64,000 bases of DNA from positions 60,272-124,271 of the forward strand of contig CAWJSC010000015.1 in the NCBI GenBank assembly GCA_963845425.1, in the 5' to 3' direction. Shown one piece after another: positions 1-8,645 of this stretch. The first letter of the stretch is position 1, and every line of letters starts with the position of its first letter. This DNA comes from DATDAH01 sp963845425 (GTDB lineage Bacteria; Actinomycetota; Acidimicrobiia; Acidimicrobiales; DATDAH01). The notes under the pieces are model-generated. The model did not search any database. It saw nothing but the letters and a program-made list of their open reading frames with translations, and had not been told where the DNA came from. Made by a program: the position numbers and the translations under genes.

Positions 1-979
1 CGCGGGGAAGACGGCGCTGCTCGAGGCCATCGGCTTCCTGTCGACGCTCAGCTCGTTCCGTGGCGCGTCGGGCGACCTGCTGGTGCGGGCCGGCGCCGGT
101 TCCGCGGTGGTGCGGGGTGAGGTCGAGCGGGACGGGCGGGAACTGCTCATCGAATGCGAGATCATCGGCGGCCGTACGGTCGCCCAGCTCAACCGGCAAC
201 GGGGCGCCCGGCGCCGGGACCTGCTCGATGCTCTCCGGGTCAGCGTCTTCACGCCCGACGACCTCGTGCTGGTCAAGGGCGGGCCGGGGGAGCGACGCCG
301 CTTCCTGGACGACGCCATGGTCCAACTGCGGCCCCGTGACGACGCTCTCCGCCTGGAACTGGAGCGGGTGCTCCGCCAACGCAACACGCTGCTCAAGCAG
401 GCGGGGGGCCGGCTGACCGAGGAGGTCGGCCTGACCCTCGACGTCTGGGACCAGAAGCTGGTCGCGGTGGGGGAGGAGATCGGCGCCCGCCGGGCCGAGA
501 TCGCCACCGCCCTGGCCCCCCTCGTGACCGAGGCCTACGGCCGGTTGGCGGGCGCGCCCGTCGAGGTCGGTGTCACCCACCGCCCGTCGTGGGCCGGTGC
601 CCCCGACCTCGCGGCGGCGCTGGCCGCGGCGCGGGATGAGGACCTGAAGCGCCGGGTCTCCACGGTCGGCCCTCACCGCGACGACATCGAGCTGGTCCTC
701 GGGAGGCTCCCGGCCCGGACCCAGGCCTCCCAGGGCGAGCAGCGGTCGTTGGCGCTGGCCCTGCGCCTGGGGGTGCACCGGTTGGTGGCCGACCGGGTGG
801 GGGTGCCGCCGGTGCTGCTCCTCGACGACGTGTTCTCCGAACTCGACGCCGGCCACAGCCGCGCCCTCATCGAGCTCCTCCCTGAGGGCCAGGCCCTGCT
901 CACCACCGCCGGCGAACTGCCCGACGGCATCGCCCCGGATCGGCGGCTGTCACTGGCGGGTGGGAAGATCCTCCCGTGA
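1..979 (+). CDS. recF: DNA replication/repair protein RecF (5' truncated)
   Basis: RecF is a cytoplasmic SMC-like ATPase that helps load RecA at gapped DNA. The reading frame is already open at base 2, where the end of the Walker A motif (AGKTALLEAIGF) is visible, so the true start lies a few codons outside the window. An SQGEQR signature (near base 730) and Walker B VLLLDDVFSELD (near base 820) follow in the normal order. The stop overlaps the next start as GTGA, so it is cotranscribed with the DUF721 gene. Position ahead of gyrB/gyrA is the classical actinobacterial origin-proximal order. Confidence 0.96.
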   Translation, partial: AGKTALLEAIGFLSTLSSFRGASGDLLVRAGAGSAVVRGEVERDGRELLIECEIIGGRTVAQLNRQRGARRRDLLDALRVSVFTPDDLVLVKGGPGERRRFLDDAMVQLRPRDDALRLELERVLRQRNTLLKQAGGRLTEEVGLTLDVWDQKLVAVGEEIGARRAEIATALAPLVTEAYGRLAGAPVEVGVTHRPSWAGAPDLAAALAAARDEDLKRRVSTVGPHRDDIELVLGRLPARTQASQGEQRSLALALRLGVHRLVADRVGVPPVLLLDDVFSELDAGHSRALIELLPEGQALLTTAGELPDGIAPDRRLSLAGGKILP

Positions 980-1290
980 CCGAGCCGCGACGGACGACGC
1001 CCCAACCCATGCGCCGGTCCCTGGAGCGGCTCCTGGACGACCTCGGGTCGGCGCCGGTGCAGGAGACCAACTCCCTATTGGCCCGCTGGGCCGAGGTGGT
1101 GGGCCGCGACCTCGCGGCGCACACCCAGCCCGTCGGGGTCCGCCACGGGATCCTGGTCGTGCAGGCCGACGACCCCGCTTACGGCGACCACCTGGCCTGG
1201 CAGGAACGCCAGCTCGTGCAGCGTCTCGCCACGGTCCTCGGTGCGGGCGTCGTCACCGGCCTCCAGGTCCGCATCAAGCCGGCGACCTGA
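976..1290 (+). CDS. DUF721 (DciA-like) protein
   Basis: A 104-residue protein starting with GTG that overlaps the recF stop (GTGA). It has the DUF721 look: an N-terminal helix, the segment NSLLARWAEVVGRDLAAHTQPV, then a short alpha/beta part ending LVQRLATVLGAGVVTGLQVRIKP. DUF721 includes DciA, the ancestral loader/operator of the replicative helicase DnaB, and in actinobacteria it typically sits between recF and gyrB. The role in helicase loading is inferred from family and position, not seen in the sequence. Confidence 0.88.
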   Translation: MTEPRRTTPQPMRRSLERLLDDLGSAPVQETNSLLARWAEVVGRDLAAHTQPVGVRHGILVVQADDPAYGDHLAWQERQLVQRLATVLGAGVVTGLQVRIKPAT

Positions 1291-1333
1291 GGCCGGCGCC
1301 GGAAGGGACGACGCCGGCTGCGAGACTGTCCCT

Positions 1334-2074
1334 GTGCGCGCCCTGCTCGTCTCGGATCTGCACTACGAGCTCCGCAAGCTCGACTGGGTGCTGGCCGAAG
1401 CCACCGACGTGGACCTGCTGGTGGTGGCGGGTGATCTGCTGGACATCGGCTCCCCGGTGCCCCTCGACACCCAGATCACCGTCGTGCTCGAGTACCTCGC
1501 GCGCTTCGCCGAGCGGGCGCCGACGGTGGTCTGCTCGGGGAACCACGACCTCGACCGCCGGTCGGGTTCCGGGGAGAAGGTCACCGGCTGGCTGGCCGAT
1601 GCGCGCGCCGCCGGGCTGGTCGTCGACGGGGCCAGTACCGAGGTGGGTGACTGGCTGGTCACGGCCTGCGCCTGGTGGGAAGGCCCGGAGACCCTGGGAC
1701 GCCTGGAGGCGCACCTCGCCGAGGCGGCCACGGTCCGGACGGGACACTGGCTGTGGGCGTACCACGGTCCGGCCGAAGGCCCGTTGTCCTGGACCGGGTC
1801 GCGCCATTTCGGTGATCCCGAACTGCCCCGCTTGATCGATACGTACGCCCCGGATCTGGTCCTCGGGGGCCACATCCACCAAGCCCCGTTCGTCAGCGGC
1901 GGCACCTGGTTCGAACAACGCGGTGAGACCTGGCTGTTCAACAGCGGCTACCAGTACGGGCCGGTGCCGACCCACACGGTCTTCGATCTGGACCGGCACA
2001 CGGCCGCGTGGTGGTCGTTCGACGCCGCCGGGGAGATGACGTTCGGCGCCGCCGCGCCGGGACCGGATCAGTAG
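1334..2074 (+). CDS. Metallophosphoesterase (calcineurin-like)
   Basis: A 246-residue cytoplasmic phosphoesterase. The metal-binding motifs appear in order: SDLHYE (D-x-H) at residues 7-12, GDLLD, GNHDLD (GNHD/E), and GGHIHQ (GHxH) near the C-terminus. I chose GTG at 1334 because the protein begins directly with the first strand (RALLVSDLHY), whereas longer forms add low-complexity residues. A GAGACT element lies 6 nt before this GTG, an arrangement shared with four other genes here. The substrate cannot be told. Its 3' end overlaps the convergent next gene by 7 nt. Confidence 0.85.
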   Translation: MRALLVSDLHYELRKLDWVLAEATDVDLLVVAGDLLDIGSPVPLDTQITVVLEYLARFAERAPTVVCSGNHDLDRRSGSGEKVTGWLADARAAGLVVDGASTEVGDWLVTACAWWEGPETLGRLEAHLAEAATVRTGHWLWAYHGPAEGPLSWTGSRHFGDPELPRLIDTYAPDLVLGGHIHQAPFVSGGTWFEQRGETWLFNSGYQYGPVPTHTVFDLDRHTAAWWSFDAAGEMTFGAAAPGPDQ

Positions 2075-2559
2075 TCGGGCGCCCGATCCGAGCCGGGCTC
2101 GATCTCGACCGGCGGGCGCGAGGCCAGGCTCTCCAGCACGTCGTGGACCAGACCCAGATGGCCTTCGGCGTCGGCGTACTGGTGGCGGACGTCGGCCACG
2201 TAGCCGATGAGCCGCTGGAGGCGACCGGCGAGCTGGCGGGCCAGCTCGAGGGCCAGCTCCGGATTGCTGGCGAAGAAGGTCCCGGGATCCCCGATGACCC
2301 GCACGGTCGAGGGGACCGCGGCCAGGACCGTCGCGGTCCGCGGCGCGCCCAGGAGGGCGCCGACCTCGCCGACGAAGGTCCCGGTGACGGTGAGCTCGTC
2401 GATCACGGCGCCGTCGAGTTCGACCCGAAGCACGCCGTCCAGGAGCGTGGCGACGGAGCGGTCCGTGCGGTCGCCCTGCTCGAAGAGCACCTCGCCGGCG
2501 GCCAGTCGACGATCGGGGAGACCCTCGGTCAGGGCGACGACGTCGGCGGCCGGGGTCAC
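2068..2559 (-). CDS. Cyclic nucleotide-binding domain protein
   Basis: A 163-residue stand-alone CRP-like beta-roll. The phosphate-binding cassette is recognisable as FVGEVGALLGAPRTATVLA (residues 62-80), matching the family pattern F-x-GE-(x)-LL-x3-R-x-ATV, and is preceded by LAAGEVLFEQGD. A C-terminal helix follows but there is no helix-turn-helix, kinase or transporter domain, so it is probably a small sensor or adaptor. It starts with GTG and is divergent from the transporter at 2683, sharing a 123-bp upstream region. The partner is unknown. Confidence 0.8.
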   Translation of the reverse strand: MTPAADVVALTEGLPDRRLAAGEVLFEQGDRTDRSVATLLDGVLRVELDGAVIDELTVTGTFVGEVGALLGAPRTATVLAAVPSTVRVIGDPGTFFASNPELALELARQLAGRLQRLIGYVADVRHQYADAEGHLGLVHDVLESLASRPPVEIEPGSDRAPDY

Positions 2560-2650
2560 CTTTCGGAGACTACCGGCGCGAGCCCGGGCGATTCATCGGC
2601 TGATCCGGCGCCAGGGGACGGCCCCGCCAGCGGGGCGAGGACCGAGCACC

Positions 2651-2678
2651 TAGGGTCCGCGCCGACGATCGGGGAGGA
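2651..2678 (+). promoter_or_regulatory. Promoter and RBS of the APC transporter gene
   Basis: TAGGGT at 2651-2656 fits the actinobacterial -10 (TAnnnT). It is followed by a strong Shine-Dalgarno stretch GGGGAGGA at 2671-2678, 4 nt before the ATG at 2683. This decides the start codon against the longer open frame upstream. Confidence 0.6.
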
Positions 2679-2682
2679 CCGG

Positions 2683-4269
2683 ATGACCGACACGAGCACC
2701 ACGCCGGCCGGCGCGGGGGGATCGGGCGGCGCGGGGGCGGGGGAGAAGGGCCTGAAGGGTGGGTCGCTGGGCCTGCTCTCGACCACCGTCATCGGGGTGG
2801 CCTCGACGGCCCCCGGCTACAGCCTGGCGGCGACGCTGGGCTTCGTCATCGGGGTGGTGGGCTTCAAGGCCCCGGCGATCATGTGGTTGGCCTTCGTGCC
2901 CATGGCCTTCACCGCGGCGGCGTACTACTACCTGAACCGTGCCGACCCGGACTGCGGGACGACGTTCTCGTGGGCCACGCGGGCGATGGGCCCGACGGCG
3001 GGCTGGTTCGGCGGCTGGGCCATCATCGTGGCCGACGTCATCGTCATGGCCGCCCTCGCCCAGATTGCCGGGATCTACACGTTCCTGCTCTTCGACGCCG
3101 ACGGCCTCGCCGAGAGCACCTTCTGGGTGACAGTCATCGGCTGTGTGTTCATCGCCATCGTGACCTGGATCTGCTACATCGGCATCGAGGTCTCGGCCAA
3201 GACGCAGTACTTCCTGCTCGGCCTCGAGATCGTGGCCCTGGGCCTCTTCACCCTGGTGGCCCTGGTCCGGGTCTACTTCGGGGACGTCGACGGTTCGGTC
3301 GACCCGTCCCTCAGCTGGCTCAACCCGGTCGGCATCCAGGGCTTCGAGCTCTCGTGGACGCAGCTCAACCCGTTCAGTTCCGACCAGAGCGATCTCGTGT
3401 ACGGCCTCTTGCTGGCCATCTTCATCTACTGGGGCTGGGACTCTGCGGTGACCGTCAACGAGGAGAGCAGTGACGCCTCCCGGACGCCGGGACGGGCCGC
3501 GGTGATCAGCACGGTGGTCCTGGTGGGGATCTACGTGGTGGTGTCGGTCGCCGTCCAGGCCTTCGCCGGCATCGAGTCGCTGGCGGACCAGGACGATGTC
3601 CTGGCCGTCGTGGGCGACCAGGTCCTCGGCAGCTGGCTCGGGAAGCTGCTGATCATCGCCGTCCTGACCTCGGCGATGGCGTCCTGTCAGACCACGATCC
3701 TGCCCACGACACGGACGTCCCTGTCGATGGCGGCCAAGGGCGCCGCCCCCGAGTACTTCGCCCGCATCGAGCCTCGCTACCTCACCCCCTCGACCTCGAC
3801 GGTCTGGATGGGCATCCTGTCGATCGCCTGGTACGCCGGGCTCACGATCCTGAGCGAGGATGCGCTGAGCGACTCGCTGCTCAGCCTCGGCCTGATGATC
3901 GCCCTCTACTACGGGCTCACGGCCTGGGCCTGTGTCTGGTACTACCGCCAGCACCTGTTCGACGGCTGGCGCAACTTCGTCTACATCGGGGTGTTCCCGG
4001 CGCTCGGGGGCCTGATGCTGACCTGGGTGCTCGTCAAGTCGATCGCGGTGTTGTCCCAGCCGGAGAACTCCGAGTCGGGCAACGAGTGGTTCGGCCTCGG
4101 CCCGCCAGTCGTGATCGCGATCGCGTTCATGCTGCTGGGCGTCGTGTTCTACGCGCTGCAGCGACGACAGCAGACCGGCTTCTTCGACCGGAAGGCCGAA
4201 ACCCCGTCCGATGCGGTCGCCCGGGGCGAGGCCATCGCCGAGGGCGCCCTGATCGTGGAGGAGGACTGA
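2683..4269 (+). CDS. APC superfamily amino acid/polyamine permease
   Basis: A 528-residue polytopic membrane protein with about 12-14 hydrophobic segments. The first helix carries the APC substrate-binding signature STTVIGVASTAPGYSLAAT with its GVASTAPG unwound region, and the sixth helical region contains YWGWDSAVTVNEE, typical of amino acid permeases of the AGT/YveA type. The cytoplasmic N-terminus is low-complexity Gly/Ala. The universal stress gene begins 1 nt after its stop, so transport and a stress/nucleotide-sensing protein are cotranscribed, a frequent pairing for APC transporters. The actual substrate cannot be predicted. Confidence 0.9.
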   Translation: MTDTSTTPAGAGGSGGAGAGEKGLKGGSLGLLSTTVIGVASTAPGYSLAATLGFVIGVVGFKAPAIMWLAFVPMAFTAAAYYYLNRADPDCGTTFSWATRAMGPTAGWFGGWAIIVADVIVMAALAQIAGIYTFLLFDADGLAESTFWVTVIGCVFIAIVTWICYIGIEVSAKTQYFLLGLEIVALGLFTLVALVRVYFGDVDGSVDPSLSWLNPVGIQGFELSWTQLNPFSSDQSDLVYGLLLAIFIYWGWDSAVTVNEESSDASRTPGRAAVISTVVLVGIYVVVSVAVQAFAGIESLADQDDVLAVVGDQVLGSWLGKLLIIAVLTSAMASCQTTILPTTRTSLSMAAKGAAPEYFARIEPRYLTPSTSTVWMGILSIAWYAGLTILSEDALSDSLLSLGLMIALYYGLTAWACVWYYRQHLFDGWRNFVYIGVFPALGGLMLTWVLVKSIAVLSQPENSESGNEWFGLGPPVVIAIAFMLLGVVFYALQRRQQTGFFDRKAETPSDAVARGEAIAEGALIVEED

Positions 4270-4270
4270 C

Positions 4271-4693
4271 ATGGGGGACTACGTCGTCGGTTACGACGGC
4301 TCGGACTGCGCCAAGGCCGCGCTGGGGGTCGCGGCCGGGCTGGCCGAGGCGACCGGAGCGGGGCTGGTGATCGTGTTCGGCTACGAGCCACCGTCGATGC
4401 GGGCCGGCGGCCCGGTCGGCTACCAGAAGGACGCCATCGAGGCCATCGGCGAGGAGCGACTGGCCGAGGCCAAGGCGATCCTGGGGGACTCGACGGTGTC
4501 GGTGGAGACCCTGCCCGTGCCGGAGTTGCCCGCCGATGCGGTCATCGACGTCGCCCGGGAACGCGACGCGACGCTGATCGTCATCGGCACCCGTGGGGAG
4601 ACCCCGTTGATGGGGGCCATCCTCGGTTCGACGGCCTACAAGCTCCTCCACCGGAGCCCGATCCCCGTCCTGGTGGTCCCCGCCGCGGACTGA
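4271..4693 (+). CDS. Universal stress protein (UspA family)
   Basis: A single-domain Usp of 140 residues. It has the N-terminal strand and VVGYDGSDCAKAAL, and the ATP-binding C-terminal signature GTRGETPLMGAILGSTAYKLL (G-2x-G-9x-G-S/T), so it is probably an ATP-binding type. It starts 1 nt after the transporter stop and its RBS (GGAGGA) lies inside the transporter's last codons, pointing to translational coupling and a role in regulating or stabilising that transporter. The stop is 9 nt from the convergent permease gene. Confidence 0.9.
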   Translation: MGDYVVGYDGSDCAKAALGVAAGLAEATGAGLVIVFGYEPPSMRAGGPVGYQKDAIEAIGEERLAEAKAILGDSTVSVETLPVPELPADAVIDVARERDATLIVIGTRGETPLMGAILGSTAYKLLHRSPIPVLVVPAAD

Positions 4694-4702
4694 TCCGCCT
4701 GC

Positions 4703-7120
4703 CTACTCGGTGCGGAGGTCCGCTCCCGGACGCCGCCGAGCGACGGCGGTGGCGAGGCCCTGGGCGTAGAGGTTCACCAGCGTGAGCACGACCACGACGG
4801 CGGTGCCGATGGCCAGGACGGGTGTGGCCGGTCCGACCTCGCTGCCGAGGCCGTCGGCGGCCAGGGTCCAGAGCAGCCGGCCCGCGACCACGCCCACGGG
4901 TACACCGACGACGACGGCCAGCAAGACGAACGTGCTGGCCTCGCCGGCGACCAGCCGCCGGAGCTGATCCCGGGCCAGACCGAGGGACCGCAGGACGGCC
5001 ACCTCGCGTCGTCGCCGGCGGGCCGCGGAGGCCAGGGTCACGATGACGCTGACCAGGGCCAGCGTCCCGAGGAGACCGGCCAGCAGGTACGGGACGCCGC
5101 GGACCCGTTCGAGGTCGGCGACGTCGAGGGGCTTCATGGGCCCGAGGACCGTTCCCGGGAAGTCCTGGCGGAGCCGATCGAGCATCCCGTCCCGGTCGCC
5201 GTCCTCCTGCAGGTCGACCAGGTACCCGGCGGGGGCGTCGGACCGCACGTCACCGAAAGCCGCCGCGGCCAGCGCGAAGGTGATCGCGCCGCCGGAGTCG
5301 AGGTCCATCGGTGGCGCGATCGTGGCCGGCGCCACGACGATGCCCACCACCGTGGCCGTGACCGTCACGGCGGCCCCGCTGATCTCCACCGTGTCGCCGA
5401 CCTCCTTGCCCAACTCCTGCAGCGTCCCCCGACCGAGGGCCACCTCGTCGGCGCCGATGGGAGCCCGACCCTCGAGGACGACGGGGACCCCGTCGAGGCC
5501 GTCTGGCTCGAACTCGGCCAGGGCGACGATCTCACCGTCGACCTCGAAGGTCGTCCACTGGTAGGGGGCGAACGCGCCGACGTCGGGGTTGGCCGTGAGC
5601 GCCGCCGCCCCGAGGTCCGCCGCCTCCTGGTCCGAGTAGTTGCCGACCACGACGTCCCAGGTCCACCCCTGGCGCTCCGGGGAGTCCACCAGCCCCCCCA
5701 GGCTGGTCGCGAACGTGGCTGCACCGGACACCGCGGCCACCCCGACCATCGCGGTCACCAACGCCAGGCGGCCGGTGGCGCCGCCCCGCCCCAGCCCGGC
5801 GAGCACCCGTCGGGCGCCGAGGGCAGCCGGTGTGACCGGCAGGGAGCTCAGGGCCCCGCCCGAGGGCGGGTCGGCGGGTCGGCGGTCGGCCCAGGCGCCG
5901 AGGACGATGCGGGCCATGACCAGGAGGAAGAAGAGCACTCCACCGGCCAGGAGGACCAGACCGTCGACCTCGACCCCGGGATGGATCTCGGCGTCGCCGG
6001 CGAGGCCGATGGGGAAGAACGAGGAGGCGGGCACGGCGACGGCGACGGCGATGACGGTGGCCAGTGCCGTGAGCAGGCCACCCCGCAGCAGGATCGAGGC
6101 CGTGATCTGGCGCCGGGTCAGGCCGAGGGTGCCGAAGGTCTGCCGGTCGACGGCATCCTCGCCGGTCGCCCGGGCCAGCGCGGTGCCGAGGACGGCGAGC
6201 CCGAAGACGAGGACCACGAGGGCGAGGGCGAGCACGGCGTTGGACTCGAGGTCGATGGCGTCGCCGACGGGTTCGATCTTGGCCAGGTCTTCGGACCCGG
6301 CGGTGGTGACCAGCACCCGGTCGCCCCCGACGGCCCGCATCGCCGCAACCGCGGGGGCGAGCTCGTCGGGGGCGAGCAGGCCGATCGTCCCCATGCCGTA
6401 GGCGGCGGCGGCCCGCCCGTGGTGCTCCCAGAACGTCGGCTCGAGCACGACCCGACCCTCGTCGGCCTCGAAGAGCGTGCCCGGTTGCGCCTGGGGGCTG
6501 CGGGCGAGGTCCAGCGGCGTGCGCACGATCGCCCCGACGGTGGTGGCGACGATCTCGGTGGCTTCGGCGGTCTCACCGTTGCCGACCCGATTGAGGTCCT
6601 CCGGGGCGAAGAGGGCGAGGTCGACCTCGTCGCCGACGGTGACCCCGCGGCGTGCGGCCAGGCGCTCGTTGAGGGCCACCTCGCCGTCGGCGAGGGGGAG
6701 GCGACCGTCGATGACGAGCGCCCGCTGGACGTCTCGCATGGGCACGCCGGCCAGGTAGGCGTCGGCCACGGTGATGTCGGTGCCGGGACCCGTGACGCCC
6801 TGCGGGCCGGGGAGGGCGACGACCACCGAGGCCAGGGAGACGAACGTGTCCGCCGACCCCGACGCCTCGACCATCTCGGCCAGGAGGGCTTCTTGGCGAA
6901 CCACGGGGAGGGAGGGGTCGACGAAGGCCTCGACCACCCCGGGGCGGTGGTACTCGAGGAACTCGTCCAGGGTGGAGCGACCCCGACGGCTGCCGGCCAG
7001 CCCGGCCAGGACGACGGCGCCGGTCAGGCCGAGGACGAGTGTGAGCAGCAGCAGGGACGCCCAGCGGCGCTGGATGCCCTGCCACGCGACGAAGCCCACG
7101 GGTCCCACCGGGTCGATCAT
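4703..7120 (-). CDS. FtsX-like (MacB-type) ABC transporter permease
   Basis: A protein of about 805 residues with the duplicated FtsX/MacB layout: an N-terminal transmembrane helix (WASLLLLTLVLGLTGAVVLAG), a large extracytoplasmic domain, three helices, a second extracytoplasmic domain, and a C-terminal three-helix FtsX core (LLGTLALVSVIVTLASAARRRRREVAVLRSLGL). The start at 7120 (MIDPVGPVGFVAWQGIQ) is chosen because upstream residues are low-complexity; ATG at 7195 is an alternative. Such permeases need an ATPase partner, but none is adjacent here, which is unusual. Probably a lipoprotein or cell-envelope exporter. Confidence 0.85.
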   Translation of the reverse strand: MIDPVGPVGFVAWQGIQRRWASLLLLTLVLGLTGAVVLAGLAGSRRGRSTLDEFLEYHRPGVVEAFVDPSLPVVRQEALLAEMVEASGSADTFVSLASVVVALPGPQGVTGPGTDITVADAYLAGVPMRDVQRALVIDGRLPLADGEVALNERLAARRGVTVGDEVDLALFAPEDLNRVGNGETAEATEIVATTVGAIVRTPLDLARSPQAQPGTLFEADEGRVVLEPTFWEHHGRAAAAYGMGTIGLLAPDELAPAVAAMRAVGGDRVLVTTAGSEDLAKIEPVGDAIDLESNAVLALALVVLVFGLAVLGTALARATGEDAVDRQTFGTLGLTRRQITASILLRGGLLTALATVIAVAVAVPASSFFPIGLAGDAEIHPGVEVDGLVLLAGGVLFFLLVMARIVLGAWADRRPADPPSGGALSSLPVTPAALGARRVLAGLGRGGATGRLALVTAMVGVAAVSGAATFATSLGGLVDSPERQGWTWDVVVGNYSDQEAADLGAAALTANPDVGAFAPYQWTTFEVDGEIVALAEFEPDGLDGVPVVLEGRAPIGADEVALGRGTLQELGKEVGDTVEISGAAVTVTATVVGIVVAPATIAPPMDLDSGGAITFALAAAAFGDVRSDAPAGYLVDLQEDGDRDGMLDRLRQDFPGTVLGPMKPLDVADLERVRGVPYLLAGLLGTLALVSVIVTLASAARRRRREVAVLRSLGLARDQLRRLVAGEASTFVLLAVVVGVPVGVVAGRLLWTLAADGLGSEVGPATPVLAIGTAVVVVLTLVNLYAQGLATAVARRRPGADLRTE

Positions 7121-7163
7121 CGTTCGCCGGCCCGGTGGGCTGGAACTGTGCAGGCTCCCAGGT

Positions 7164-7184
7164 GAGGGGGGTGCTGACCCCCTC
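7164..7184. other. Hairpin in the divergent region
   Basis: A perfect 7-bp inverted repeat (GAGGGGG / CCCCCTC) with a 7-nt loop lies between the FtsX-like gene and the small coiled-coil gene, which are transcribed apart. It could be an operator or a leader structure; nothing more can be said. Confidence 0.3.
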
Positions 7185-7266
7185 GCCCGCATCACCCTCC
7201 TCCGGTAGGGTTCGGGCTGGTGACGCTTCCCCCGCAGATCACCGACCTCAGCGGAGGTGGGCCCCG

Positions 7267-7515
7267 ATGGCCCTGTCCCAGAAGCACCGATCTGTCCTGT
7301 TCGAGTACCTCTCGACCCGTGTGGGTGAAGAGGTCACCGAGGCCCTGATGGCCGAGTTCCCCGCCCGCGACGGCGACGAGCTGGTCACCAAGGAGTTTCT
7401 CCGGGCCGAGATGGCCGAGCTCCGCACGGAGATGGCCAGCCTGCAGTCGCGCCTGATCACGACCTTCATCGCCGTCTCCGGCCTGGCGACGACGGTGATC
7501 ATCGCCTTCGGCTGA
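7267..7515 (+). CDS. Small coiled-coil, single-TM protein
   Basis: An 82-residue protein. A charged heptad region (residues 40-60, EFLRAEMAELRTEMASLQSRL) predicts a coiled coil, followed by one C-terminal membrane helix (ITTFIAVSGLATTVIIAF), the layout of CCDC90/DUF1640-like proteins. ATG at 7267 has a good RBS (GGAGGT at 7253-7258), and TAGGGT at 7206-7211 is a plausible -10. No enzymatic residues are visible; it probably oligomerises at the membrane with the helices inside the cytoplasm. Confidence 0.7.
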   Translation: MALSQKHRSVLFEYLSTRVGEEVTEALMAEFPARDGDELVTKEFLRAEMAELRTEMASLQSRLITTFIAVSGLATTVIIAFG

Positions 7516-7606
7516 GCGCTCTCCCCGACCCGTGACCAACGGCCCCTGCGGGCCGGGGCGACGGCTCGTAGGCTCAGGGGTAGGTCACCACAGGGAGGTT
7601 CAGCAG

Positions 7607-8008
7607 ATGCTCGGATGGGTCGCGGACGTCGAGAAGGCCACGCTGGAGAACACCAACTTCCGCACGGTGCTGTTCACCGGGGAGCACACCCAGCTCACGG
7701 TCATGGCGATCGAGCCGGGTGGGGAGATCGGCTGGGAGGCCCACCACGACATCGACCAGTTCCTGCGCGTCGAGCAGGGGACGGGCCGGGCTGAGTTCGG
7801 CGCCACCGAGGACCGGGTCGACGAGACCCACGACGTCGAGGACGACTGGGCGATCATCGTCCCGGCCGGGGTGTGGCACAACGTGATCAACACGGGCGGC
7901 GAAGCGCTGAAGATCTACTCCCTGTACAGCCCCCCGGAGCACCCCGACGGCACGGTCCACGTCACCAAGGCCGAGGCTGACGCCGCCGAGGCCGAACACG
8001 GCCACTAG
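7607..8008 (+). CDS. Cupin domain protein
   Basis: A 133-residue single cupin. Motif 1 is GGEIGWEAHHDIDQFLRVEQG (metal ligands HH and E/D) and motif 2 is PAGVWHNVINTG, with one His. This is the small YlbA/mannose-6-phosphate-isomerase-like cupin type common in actinobacteria. ATG at 7607 follows a GGGAGG RBS; TAGGCT at 7569 may be the -10. Its TAG stop and the stop of the convergent next gene share the palindrome CTAG. Substrate unknown. Confidence 0.85.
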   Translation: MLGWVADVEKATLENTNFRTVLFTGEHTQLTVMAIEPGGEIGWEAHHDIDQFLRVEQGTGRAEFGATEDRVDETHDVEDDWAIIVPAGVWHNVINTGGEALKIYSLYSPPEHPDGTVHVTKAEADAAEAEHGH

Positions 8009-8625
8009 ACGAGGACCTCGATCTCCTCGCCGAGGACGGCGCCGGGGGCCAGTTCGAGGCGGTCACCGGACCAGAACCGGCCGGGGTCGTACCAGTTCAG
8101 CGGGCGCTCCGAGCCGAGCAGGCCCATGCGCTGGTAGGTCAGGGCCGCCAGCTCGGCGCAGAAGATGTCCTCCAGGGGCACACCCCGGCGGAGCCGGCCG
8201 AGCGCCGCCCGGCGTACGAGGCTGCCGGTGCGCGGGAAGCGGTGGCCGTCGTACTCGTTGACCACCCGGAGGAAGCGGTCCTCCATCTCGGTGGTGACCA
8301 CGGTGTCGAGCTGGCGGAAGTAGGCCCGCTGGCCGTACGTGTCGACCCAGGTGCCCACGGCCTCGGTCAGACGGTGGAGCTGGGCGCCACGCTGGGGCGC
8401 GCCCGCCCACACGTCTTCGGTCGACATCCCCAACTCGGCGTGCCAGAGCAGCGGGGGGAGGTCGTCGATGGTGAGCGCCACGGCCACGTGGTTGACCGGG
8501 CTGTTGGTGAACAGGCGGATGGCCCGGTCCGCCGGGCTCTTCCCGCGGAACAGCCACAGGTCGCCCGTGGAGGTCAGCTCGGCGGCCTCGGCCAGGGGGA
8601 TCGACTTCGGGGTCCGGGCCGCCAC
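8005..8625 (-). CDS. YiiX/DUF830-like permuted papain-fold enzyme
   Basis: A 206-residue protein of the circularly permuted papain-like (YiiX/YaeF, NlpC/P60-related) fold. It starts with GDLWLFRGKSPADRAIRLFT and the catalytic His is in SPVNHVAVAL (about residue 50); the catalytic Cys is in DIFCAELAALTYQRMGLL near the C-terminus, the permuted order of this family. Members are predicted amidases or lipases acting on peptidoglycan or lipids. There is no signal peptide. GTG at 8625 lies 8 nt after a TAAGGT -10 on this strand, so the mRNA is probably leaderless; this promoter is shared with the small gene at 8646. Confidence 0.75.
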   Translation of the reverse strand: MAARTPKSIPLAEAAELTSTGDLWLFRGKSPADRAIRLFTNSPVNHVAVALTIDDLPPLLWHAELGMSTEDVWAGAPQRGAQLHRLTEAVGTWVDTYGQRAYFRQLDTVVTTEMEDRFLRVVNEYDGHRFPRTGSLVRRAALGRLRRGVPLEDIFCAELAALTYQRMGLLGSERPLNWYDPGRFWSGDRLELAPGAVLGEEIEVLV

Positions 8626-8632
8626 GGGTCGG

Positions 8633-8639
8633 TACCTTA
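8633..8639. promoter_or_regulatory. Overlapping bidirectional -10 elements
   Basis: The 7-bp core reads TACCTT on the plus strand (8633-8638) and TAAGGT on the minus strand (8639-8634); both fit TAnnnT. They lie 7 and 8 nt upstream of divergent GTG codons at 8646 and 8625, so one symmetric element can serve two leaderless genes. Confidence 0.55.
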
Positions 8640-8645
8640 CGGAAC

